Shown here: piece after piece, positions 1 through 6,891 of the stretch
Layout: each line of letters begins with the position of its first letter
How positions within the stretch are numbered: the first letter of the stretch is position 1
NCBI RefSeq assembly: GCF_003019675.1
Contig: NZ_CP028105.1
Coordinates: forward strand, 1,814,282 to 1,878,281
From: Fusobacterium ulcerans
GTDB taxonomy: Bacteria > Fusobacteriota > Fusobacteriia > Fusobacteriales > Fusobacteriaceae
Direction: 5' to 3'
DNA length: 64,000 bases
Notes under the pieces: model-generated
Told to the model about the DNA's origin: nothing
Database searches by the model: none
What the model saw: the letters and a program-made list of their open reading frames with translations, nothing else
Made by a program: the position numbers and the translations under genes

Positions 1-473
1 TTTCTCTGGTAAATGTAGGAATAGGGTATATTCGTGGAACGATATTTGACTTTGCTATTTTTGGATTATTATATAAAGATACAAATTGGGTATCTTTCAT
101 AATTGTAGGATTAATATTATCAGTAGCTACTTATTTTATATTTAAATATTTTATACTGAAATTTAATATAAAGACACCAGGTAGAGAAGATGCTCCATCA
201 TTAGATAATACTTTAATAAAGGAAAAAAGATATAGTGAAATAGCAGATATAGTAATAGAAGGACTTGGAGGAAGAAGTAATATAGTTAATGTAGATAATT
301 GCATTACAAGATTAAGAATAGATTTAGTAGATACAAAATTAGTAGATCAAAAAATATTAGAGAAATCAGGATATTCTGGATTATTTTTTCCACTGCCAAA
401 ACATATACATATTGTTTATGGACCATTAGTTGAATTTGTAAGAAATGCCATAGATGATAAATTAAAGAAATAA
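1..473 (+). CDS. PTS EIICB component, C-terminal end (partial)
   Basis: This is the 3' end of a sugar PTS permease, cut by the window's left edge; the reading frame is open from base 3 to the TAA at 471-473. The visible part holds the last two hydrophobic segments of the EIIC domain, a linker, and an EIIB domain of the glucose/maltose type. The EIIB phosphorylation site is the Cys in the NCITRLR motif. It would take up and phosphorylate a glucoside. The GH4 phospho-glycosidase starts 28 nt downstream, so the pair probably works like malB-malH for alpha-glucosides. The exact substrate is inferred from this neighbour. Confidence 0.85.
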   Translation, partial: SLVNVGIGYIRGTIFDFAIFGLLYKDTNWVSFIIVGLILSVATYFIFKYFILKFNIKTPGREDAPSLDNTLIKEKRYSEIADIVIEGLGGRSNIVNVDNCITRLRIDLVDTKLVDQKILEKSGYSGLFFPLPKHIHIVYGPLVEFVRNAIDDKLKK

Positions 474-501
474 TAAACTGAAAATAAGGAAGGTAAAACA
501 G

Positions 502-1830
502 ATGAAAAGAAAATCACATATTATAACTATAGCTGGAGCTGGAAGTGCTCGTGTACCTGCACTTTTGGGGAATTTAATAGAATATAAAGATAGATTTCCA
601 GTAAGTAAAATAATTATGTATGATATAGACAATGAACGTATGGGACAAATGGAAGCTTATGACAGACTTGTATTAAAATGTTATTATCCAGAAGCAGAAA
701 TTGTATTTACAACAGATGCAGAGACTGCATATTCAAAAACAGATTTCATATTTTGCCAGATGCGTGTGGGTAAGGGAGAAATGCGTAGTAATGATGAAAA
801 AATTCCATTAAAATATGGTCTTGTAGGTCAGGAAACATGTGGACCGGGAGGGTTTTCATATGGAATGCGTTCTTTACAGGGAATGAAAGAAATGGTGGAA
901 AAGGTTCGTTCATATTCAAAAGAAACATGGATATTGAATTATACTAATCCAGCAGCTATAGTGGCTTTGGGGTTGGATCGTATGTTTCCTGAGGATAAAA
1001 GAATATTAAATTTATGTGATCAGCCATATTCATTATTAAAATCTTATGCCAAGATATTAGAAGTGGATCAGGAAGAGCTTGTACCTAAATATTTTGGACT
1101 TAATCATTTTGGGTGGTTTACTGATTTAAAAGATAAAGCTGGAAATGATCTTTTTGAAAAATTAAGAACATATTTAAGAGATCATGATTTTCAGCCGTTT
1201 AATGCAGAGCAAAGAGCAAAATCTTGGCTGGACACTTATGTGAGAGTAAATAAATATATGAAGTTTTTTGATGAATATATTCCAACTACATATATGCAGT
1301 ATTATATGTTTGCTGATGAAATAGTAGAAGAATCTGATCCTGAATATACGAGGGCAGATGAAGCTAAAGATGGAAGAGAAAAAGAGGTGTTTGAAACTTG
1401 TAAATCGGCAGAAGGCAAAACTACTATGGAAGGTATCGAGATGCTGACAAATAGTGTATTTGGAAAATTGATGGTGGAAGTTGCAGAATCAATAGCATAT
1501 GATTTAAATAATCCTTTTGTTGTAATGGTGAAAAATAATGGACTTATAACTAATTTTCCAGCAGAAGCGATAGTGGAAGTAGATGGAACAATAGGAAAAG
1601 ATGGAGCTAAGGGAAATTATGTAGGAGAAATAAAACCATTCTATAAAGGGCTTATGGAAGGACAGTATGCTTATGAATTATTAACAGTTGAAGCTTTTAT
1701 GGAAAAAAGTTATACGAAAGCTCTTCAGGCATTAACATTAAATAGGACAGTAATAAGTCCTGTAAAAGCAAAAATGGTGTTGGATGACTTAATGAGTGTG
1801 AGCAAAGATTTCTGGGTTTTAGAAAAGTAA
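502..1830 (+). CDS. GH4 6-phospho-alpha-glucosidase-like enzyme
   Basis: A 442-residue glycoside hydrolase family 4 enzyme. This family is cytoplasmic, needs NAD+ and Mn2+, and hydrolyses 6-phosphoglycosides. An N-terminal Rossmann glycine motif (AGAGSARVP, about residues 11-19) replaces the usual GGGS. The metal-site region reads NLCDQP with Cys172, followed by NHFGW with His202. In 6-phospho-alpha-glucosidases (GlvA, MalH) this stretch is CDMP, so Gln replaces Met and the exact specificity is open. The ribosome site AAGGAAGG precedes the ATG. The gene follows the PTS component and ends in a terminator. Family assignment is firm; substrate is inferred. Confidence 0.88.
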   Translation: MKRKSHIITIAGAGSARVPALLGNLIEYKDRFPVSKIIMYDIDNERMGQMEAYDRLVLKCYYPEAEIVFTTDAETAYSKTDFIFCQMRVGKGEMRSNDEKIPLKYGLVGQETCGPGGFSYGMRSLQGMKEMVEKVRSYSKETWILNYTNPAAIVALGLDRMFPEDKRILNLCDQPYSLLKSYAKILEVDQEELVPKYFGLNHFGWFTDLKDKAGNDLFEKLRTYLRDHDFQPFNAEQRAKSWLDTYVRVNKYMKFFDEYIPTTYMQYYMFADEIVEESDPEYTRADEAKDGREKEVFETCKSAEGKTTMEGIEMLTNSVFGKLMVEVAESIAYDLNNPFVVMVKNNGLITNFPAEAIVEVDGTIGKDGAKGNYVGEIKPFYKGLMEGQYAYELLTVEAFMEKSYTKALQALTLNRTVISPVKAKMVLDDLMSVSKDFWVLEK

Positions 1831-1840
1831 CATATAAATA

Positions 1841-1890
1841 AGCTGACTATAAAGTTAGAATGATTTCTACTTATAAGTCAGCTTTTTTTT
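1841..1890 (+). terminator. Rho-independent terminator after the GH4 gene
   Basis: The arms AGCTGACTATAA (1841-1852) and TTATAAGTCAGCT (1871-1883) pair with one bulge and run into eight T. It separates the GH4 gene from the convergent dehydrogenase gene. Confidence 0.85.
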
Positions 1891-1900
1891 CATATTTTAA

Positions 1901-2974
1901 TTATTTTTCGTAGGCTTCTAATTTTCTTACAGCTTCCCAAATTATTTCTTTAGTAACAGGGAAAGCAGATACATTTAAATCAGGAACATCTACAGCTTTT
2001 TGAATTACTCCCTCCATTTCCTTTTCACTTGTATCAAGATTTTTATACGATACAGGAAGTCCAATACTCTTATAAAATGGCATTATTCTATTGATTTCAT
2101 CAGTTTTTCCATCTACCATAAGCAGTACAAGAACTCCATAAGAAACTATCTCACCGTGCAAATGACTGACTTCAACATGATGTATAGTGGAGAATCCATA
2201 GCACAGTGCATGAGCAATAGAACTGTTGTAGTCATTTATTACATAGTTTGAAACGATTCCAGTTGTAACAATTATAGCAAGGATTGTTTCTTCTAATTCA
2301 GTAGATACTCTATCTGCTTTGCAGTCATCAAGAGCTTTTTTCCCATATTTAACAAGGGGCTCCTGACATAGTTTTGATAGAGTTACTCCTAGAGCATTTG
2401 AATGATTCAAAGATTTACCCCTAGAAGAAAATTCAGGCTCATATCCCTTTGCCATAGTATCTCCAATTCCTGCCCACAGATACCTCTCTGGAGCTTCTGT
2501 AATTATTTTTGTGCTGATGAAAGTGTGTTCTGCTGGTGCAAATCTCCAGTATAGATTTTTAAAAGACCCATTTTCATTATACATTGCACAAACTGAAGTA
2601 ACAGAAGCACAAGTTGAAGATATAGTTGGAAAAGTGAAAAGAGGCTTTTTTAATTGTCCAGTAAGACATTTACAGGTATCAATAGCTTTTCCACCTCCAA
2701 AGACAAAAACCATATCAGCTTCTATAACTGATTTTTCCTGTTTCAGTTTTTCAATATTCTCATAACATGCCTCCCCGCCAAACCAAAGAGTATCAATAAC
2801 TTCAAGAGTGCTGTTTTTAATCGCCTCTTTTACTATATCGCTGGCTTTGGACAAAGCTGTTTTTCCTCCTATAAAGACTACTTTTTTCCCATATGCTTCA
2901 CAAATAGAAGGAACTTCTGTGTAAGGGTTTTCTCCAATGCTGTAATTTGGTAAAAATATATTTTTTGTTTCCAT
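1901..2974 (-). CDS. HcxA/GldA-type metal-dependent alcohol dehydrogenase family protein
   Basis: A 357-residue member of the glycerol dehydrogenase / iron-containing alcohol dehydrogenase superfamily. It shows the nucleotide glycine motif FGGGKAIDTCK (about residues 91-101). Metal ligands are typical: Asp in GIGDTMAKGYE, His in SIAHAL and His in SHLHGE. The GDTxAKxYE motif and the C-terminal FPVTKE...VRKLEAYEK segment resemble E. coli YbdH/HcxA, a 2-oxo-acid/hydroxycarboxylate dehydrogenase, more than GldA. The gene lies 40 nt downstream of the YkvI-type transporter on the same strand, which suggests one operon that imports and reduces or oxidises a small acid. Substrate is unknown. Confidence 0.8.
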   Translation of the reverse strand: METKNIFLPNYSIGENPYTEVPSICEAYGKKVVFIGGKTALSKASDIVKEAIKNSTLEVIDTLWFGGEACYENIEKLKQEKSVIEADMVFVFGGGKAIDTCKCLTGQLKKPLFTFPTISSTCASVTSVCAMYNENGSFKNLYWRFAPAEHTFISTKIITEAPERYLWAGIGDTMAKGYEPEFSSRGKSLNHSNALGVTLSKLCQEPLVKYGKKALDDCKADRVSTELEETILAIIVTTGIVSNYVINDYNSSIAHALCYGFSTIHHVEVSHLHGEIVSYGVLVLLMVDGKTDEINRIMPFYKSIGLPVSYKNLDTSEKEMEGVIQKAVDVPDLNVSAFPVTKEIIWEAVRKLEAYEK

Positions 2975-3014
2975 TTAAATTTCTCCTTTATATTTTAGTT
3001 TTGTATGATAATTT

Positions 3015-4199
3015 CTATTTAGCAAAAGCCTGTTTCCCTTTTACAACTACTGTAAAATTATTTTCAGCTGCATATTTTTTATTTTTATAGACTCCAACTG
3101 TTAAAAATGGAATGATGATAATTGCAATTCCTAAGTATCCACAATACCCATATCCATATTTTATGATTTTGCTAAGTCCTATCATTGATACACTCATAGA
3201 TATAATCATACAGAAACTTGAAGTTATAATTCTTCTTATGATTGGTTTTTCAATTTTTTCCATAATTTTTATAGAAGAGAATCTTGAAACAAATCCATAT
3301 ATAGTAGTTACACCAGTTGAGATGAAACATAACAGCAAAGCAATATTATAGAACCAGTACAAAATATTAGTATCTAACTGCTGACAGATATACAAAGAAG
3401 GCAATGTAGTAGCTCCAGCCTGAGTAAAGTCACCATGCCATCCCAACAGCATAACTACTGACATTCCCAAAGCAATAGAATTCATTACAAAAGCTATTAT
3501 CATTGATTTTGATACATTTTCCTTTTCTCCTAATTGCTTTCCACAGGCTATCATTGTAGGAATGACAACTGACTGGAATCCAGCATATGTAAAAGCATTT
3601 AAAATAGATTTTTTTACTACAGCTCCATCTGTAAAAAATCCCTGAGAAAAGATTAGAGATATTTCAGGAGCTTTAGCTTTTATTCCCATGAAAAATATTA
3701 TGAAAGTAGATATTAAAATGCATATAGACATTACAGTAGAAACTTTAGACACCAAACTGGAACCAAATATAGTCATAACAAGTAAAATAGCTCCGACGCT
3801 CATTGCAGCCATTTTATATCCCATGATTCCATTAGCTGATATCAATGAAGCTGCTCCAGCAATAACTGCTCCCACAGCACAGATTACCATTATATTGAAA
3901 TATACTTCAAAGACCCATTCCAATTTATCAAAAGGGTGGTACAAAGTTTCAAAAAGTTCCTTGTAGTTTTTTAAATTTCTTGAATTTCTCATAATGATGC
4001 ATTCTCTTATAGTAAGAGCTAAAAGAGCCATTGCTACTATGGCAGAAACTATTCCCCATACACCAGTTACAACAAAGTATTGTGTAGTCTGATTACCACT
4101 GGCAAAACCTCCTCCAGCATGTGAGCTGAATAAAACACTTGCAACTGCAAATACTGCTCCGAATCCAATTTTAGCATAGTTATTATTTTCTTTTATCAT
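3015..4199 (-). CDS. YkvI-family membrane transporter
   Basis: A 394-residue protein with about ten hydrophobic segments and the N-terminal motif FSSHAGGGFASGNQ, characteristic of the YkvI-like branch of the APC superfamily. An upstream in-frame ATG at 4247 exists, but the ATG at 4199 has AGAGGAGAG a few bases before it, so 4199 is preferred. The gene lies upstream of the HcxA-like dehydrogenase and is probably co-transcribed with it. The transported compound is not evident; sodium-coupled uptake is known for relatives of this superfamily but is inferred here. Confidence 0.75.
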   Translation of the reverse strand: MIKENNNYAKIGFGAVFAVASVLFSSHAGGGFASGNQTTQYFVVTGVWGIVSAIVAMALLALTIRECIIMRNSRNLKNYKELFETLYHPFDKLEWVFEVYFNIMVICAVGAVIAGAASLISANGIMGYKMAAMSVGAILLVMTIFGSSLVSKVSTVMSICILISTFIIFFMGIKAKAPEISLIFSQGFFTDGAVVKKSILNAFTYAGFQSVVIPTMIACGKQLGEKENVSKSMIIAFVMNSIALGMSVVMLLGWHGDFTQAGATTLPSLYICQQLDTNILYWFYNIALLLCFISTGVTTIYGFVSRFSSIKIMEKIEKPIIRRIITSSFCMIISMSVSMIGLSKIIKYGYGYCGYLGIAIIIIPFLTVGVYKNKKYAAENNFTVVVKGKQAFAK

Positions 4200-4262
4200 G
4201 ATTTCTCTCCTCTGTCTTATATTTTCTAAATAATGATGAATCTCCACAACTAGCAGCCCTAT

Positions 4263-4358
4263 TTAGAAACAGAGTAGTATTGATTTGAAATTGATATATT
4301 TTATTATTATTTTATTTATATTTTTTTCTTTAAAGTTTTTTTCAAATATTATTTTCAT
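4263..4358 (-). CDS. possible 31-residue peptide upstream of the YkvI transporter
   Basis: An ATG at 4358 has GGAGG five bases upstream (4364-4368) and opens 31 codons of basic, Ile/Lys/Asn-rich sequence ending in SILLCF. It sits between the terminator at 4382-4410 and the transporter gene. It could be a leader peptide or a chance ORF in AT-rich DNA; only the ribosome site supports it. Confidence 0.3.
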   Translation of the reverse strand: MKIIFEKNFKEKNINKIIIKYINFKSILLCF

Positions 4359-4381
4359 ACTAACCTCCAAAATTTTCTAAT

Positions 4382-4410
4382 AAAAAAAGACCCTAACCAA
4401 AATTAGGGTC
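4382..4410 (-). terminator. Rho-independent terminator of the 34-residue peptide unit
   Basis: Read on the minus strand, GACCCTAA and TTAGGGTC form a perfect 8-bp stem with a 6-nt loop, followed by seven T. It lies 44 nt after the stop codon of the small ORF at 4454-4558. Confidence 0.85.
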
Positions 4411-4453
4411 TCCAAGTTTCAAATTTAAAACTTAATATTTTATATAATAAAAT

Positions 4454-4558
4454 TTAGAGGAAGTTCCTAATATGATTTTTCGTACTCAAAAATATATTGC
4501 TTATAAGAGTTATAACCAATAAACTGAGTATGAGGTTTGTCATATTAGAAATAAACAT
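4454..4558 (-). CDS. 34-residue hydrophobic peptide, toxin-like or small membrane protein
   Basis: The ORF starts at 4558 with AAGGAG about ten bases upstream. It encodes 34 residues: a short N-terminus, one membrane segment (residues 8-25, rich in Ile/Leu), and a basic tail with Lys, His and Arg. It has its own promoter (4604-4632) and its own terminator (4382-4410), so it is a stand-alone transcription unit. The coding region also holds nested inverted repeats (4467-4475 with 4540-4548; 4481-4488 with 4525-4532). Short single-membrane peptides with structured mRNAs are typical of type I toxins, but no antisense RNA promoter is convincing. I do not recognise the family. Confidence 0.55.
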   Translation of the reverse strand: MFISNMTNLILSLLVITLISNIFLSTKNHIRNFL

Positions 4559-4603
4559 ACTGTGCTTTCTCCTTTTTAATTATTTTTTTAAATTAATTGA
4601 CTA

Positions 4604-4632
4604 ATGATACAACATATAAAAATAAAATGCAA
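4604..4632 (-). promoter_or_regulatory. promoter of the 34-residue peptide unit
   Basis: On the minus strand TTGCAT (4627-4632), a 17-nt spacer and TATCAT (4604-4609) form a sigma-70-type promoter. The start would be near 4597, about 40 nt before the small ORF. Confidence 0.6.
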
Positions 4633-4801
4633 GTATTTTTTCAAAAATAATTTTGAAGAAAATAAATTATTACATGAATAAATAAAAAATGAATAAGATT
4701 ATACAATAGCAAAGAATTCTTTTTTTCTGAAATTATTTTAGCTCTAAATTTTTTGAAAAGACTGAATAAAATACAAAATAAAGTTTTTAGAAAAAATATA
4801 C

Positions 4802-4832
4802 TTGACTTAGAGTTAACTCTAGGTGATACACT
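4802..4832 (+). promoter_or_regulatory. MerR-type promoter with 19-bp spacer
   Basis: TTGACT (4802-4807) and TACACT (4827-4832) are separated by 19 bp instead of 17. The spacer contains the perfect dyad AGAGTTAACTCT (4809-4820). Over-long spacers with a central dyad are the mark of promoters that MerR-family activators twist into register. The target is the exported flavodoxin at 4939. No merR-like gene is present in the window. Confidence 0.75.
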
Positions 4833-4938
4833 AATTTAACTAAAGTTAGTTATTCATGTGCAATTGGGCATATTTTATGAAACTTGACTGATTATTGATT
4901 TATTTTTTATAAATCTTGATATTTGAAGGAGGAAAATT

Positions 4939-5496
4939 ATGAAAAAATTATTGCTCATCCTGTCTTTATTCAGTATTTTTTCTTTAACTGGATATGGTGC
5001 TGAAAGTAAAATTTTGATAGCTTATTTTACACGTACTAACAACACTGAAAAAATAGCTGAGATGATACAGGAATATACAAAAGGAGATATATTTAAAATA
5101 GAAGTTCTCAATCCTTATCCTGAAGCATACAGAGCAACTACTGACCAGGCAAAAAAAGAATTGGAATCAGAATATCTTCCACCTTTAAAATCTAAAATTG
5201 AAAACTTAGATTCTTATGATACAATATTTATTGAATATCCTATCTGGTGGGGAACTGTTCCTACTCCAATGAGAACTTTCCTATCAGAAAATGATATATC
5301 TGGAAAAACTATCATTCCTTTCTGCACACATGGTGGAGGCGGAGCAGGTACAAGTACAGCAGATTTAACAGCCCTTGCTCCAAAGTCTACAGTAGTAAGT
5401 GATGGATATGTAACAAGAAATGCTGGTGCTGGAAGAACTCAGGGAGAAGTTACTCAGTGGCTGGATTCACTAAAAGACAGATGGAACAAAAATTAA
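4939..5496 (+). CDS. exported flavodoxin
   Basis: A 185-residue protein with a type I signal peptide (residues 1 to about 21, ending GYGA) and a flavodoxin_4-type domain. The FMN phosphate loop reads AYFTRTNNTEKIA and the isoalloxazine loop EYPIWWGTVPTP; both are typical. It probably carries FMN outside the cytoplasmic membrane and takes part in a redox reaction with unknown partner. The ribosome site GGAGGAAAAT precedes the ATG. The promoter at 4802-4832 suggests induction by a MerR-family regulator, such as those answering aldehydes, oxidants or metals. It is followed after 52 nt by a metallophosphoesterase gene. Confidence 0.85.
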   Translation: MKKLLLILSLFSIFSLTGYGAESKILIAYFTRTNNTEKIAEMIQEYTKGDIFKIEVLNPYPEAYRATTDQAKKELESEYLPPLKSKIENLDSYDTIFIEYPIWWGTVPTPMRTFLSENDISGKTIIPFCTHGGGGAGTSTADLTALAPKSTVVSDGYVTRNAGAGRTQGEVTQWLDSLKDRWNKN

Positions 5497-5548
5497 TTTT
5501 GAGAAGAGATAAAAAATTATATACAAATTTTAGAACGGAGTTGAAGAA

Positions 5549-6628
5549 ATGAGTTATTTTTTTCTAGCATTATCCACAACACTATTTATTCTTAATTTTT
5601 TTGTTATGTGGAAAACAGTTAAATATGTATTTCCCTCAGATAAAAAAATATTTTTTATAATACTATTTTTAATATTAATTGTACTTTTATATGGATATCA
5701 GTTTTTCAACTCATATTTTGTATCTAATTTTTCATATGGAAGTAATAGAATTCTTTCATATATAGTTTACTATTATTTAGCATTTGTTATCTATGGATCA
5801 ATGGTATACTTTATAGTTTCGATTATAGAAATGATATTTAGATATAAATTAAATCTGAATTTATATAAGCCTGGCTTTATAATTATCTTTATAATATTAG
5901 CAATAGGAACTTTTTATAAACACAATACTTTATTGACTGAATATGAAATAGATAGTGGAGGGAAAATATCTGCTCCTCTGAATATAGTTTTGGTTTCAGA
6001 TGTTCATTTAGGACATATAAACGGAAATGCTTCATTAATAAAGATGATAGACAAAGTAAATTCTCTGAAACCAGATGTTGTTCTTATAGCTGGAGATCTT
6101 ATAGATATGTATTTAGAACCTGTTTTAGAAAGAAATATGTTAGATGAATTAAAAAATATAAAAAGCACTTATGGATCTTATTTCACTCTTGGAAATCATG
6201 ATATATATGGAAGTAAAGCTGACATGCTTACAGAAATACTTAGGAATAATGCTGTAACTATCGTATTGAGAGATGAAAAAATGCTTGTTAATAATGAAAT
6301 ATATATAGCTGGAAGAGATAATTTTTCTAAAAAGCCTATAAGTGAGATATTAAATGGAAAAGAGGATAAACCTGTTATTCTTATCCAACATACACCTGAT
6401 ACAATAGATGAAGCAGTGGAGAATAAAACTTTTCTGCAAGTTTCGGGACATACTCACAAAGGACAGATGTTTCCAGGGAGATTATTTACTAAAAAAATGT
6501 TTAAAGTTGATTATGGACATGAAAAGATAGAAGATACTAATATAATAGTTTCTTCTGGATATGGAACTTGGGGGCCTCCTATTCGTATAGGAAGTCAGTC
6601 AGAAATAGTTTTAATTAAAATTAGATAA
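5549..6628 (+). CDS. membrane-anchored metallophosphoesterase (YkuE-like)
   Basis: A 359-residue protein. The N-terminal third (about residues 1-130) contains four or so membrane segments, and the rest is a calcineurin-type phosphoesterase domain. The metal motifs are complete: SDVHLGH, AGDLID, LGNHDI, IQHTP and SGHTHKGQ. The C-terminal region with TWGPPIRIG is typical of the YkuE/YaeI branch, which acts on membrane-associated substrates such as lipid phosphates. The substrate here is unknown. It lies 52 nt behind the flavodoxin gene and could be read through from the same promoter. Confidence 0.82.
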   Translation: MSYFFLALSTTLFILNFFVMWKTVKYVFPSDKKIFFIILFLILIVLLYGYQFFNSYFVSNFSYGSNRILSYIVYYYLAFVIYGSMVYFIVSIIEMIFRYKLNLNLYKPGFIIIFIILAIGTFYKHNTLLTEYEIDSGGKISAPLNIVLVSDVHLGHINGNASLIKMIDKVNSLKPDVVLIAGDLIDMYLEPVLERNMLDELKNIKSTYGSYFTLGNHDIYGSKADMLTEILRNNAVTIVLRDEKMLVNNEIYIAGRDNFSKKPISEILNGKEDKPVILIQHTPDTIDEAVENKTFLQVSGHTHKGQMFPGRLFTKKMFKVDYGHEKIEDTNIIVSSGYGTWGPPIRIGSQSEIVLIKIR

Positions 6629-6704
6629 AATATCTAAGAACAGAGCAAAGTTAAAGTGATAAAATAAATCTAAAAAAATTATATGTGTAGCTGAAAGTTG
6701 ATAA

Positions 6705-6765
6705 GCTCCTTTACAGTAGACAGATGAAATAATAAAAATTTCTCTGCTGTGAAGGGGCATTTTTT
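6705..6765 (+). terminator. strong terminator between the phosphoesterase and helicase genes
   Basis: Arms 6705-6720 and 6743-6758 form 16 pairs, including three G-U pairs that hold only in the plus-strand RNA, followed by T6. It ends one base before an in-frame ATG at 6766. That ATG is therefore unlikely to be a start codon. Confidence 0.88.
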
Positions 6766-6891
6766 ATGGAAAAATTATTATATAGATTCTCTTCATATCA
6801 TATTTTTTATAAAAAAGTTAAACTTCCTATCAAATTTAGCTGTAAAATGATAAAATATTCTTTGGATAGTGTTCAAACAGGAGGAAAAAAT

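Noticed and set aside
4443-4448. TATAAT on the plus strand as promoter of an antisense RNA to the 34-residue ORF
   Set aside because: No acceptable -35 box is present at the right distance. In DNA this AT-rich a lone TATAAT is not evidence.
6766-6891. 42 extra N-terminal codons on the helicase gene
   Set aside because: The ATG at 6766 lies at the end of a terminator's T tract with no ribosome site, while 6892 has a strong one.
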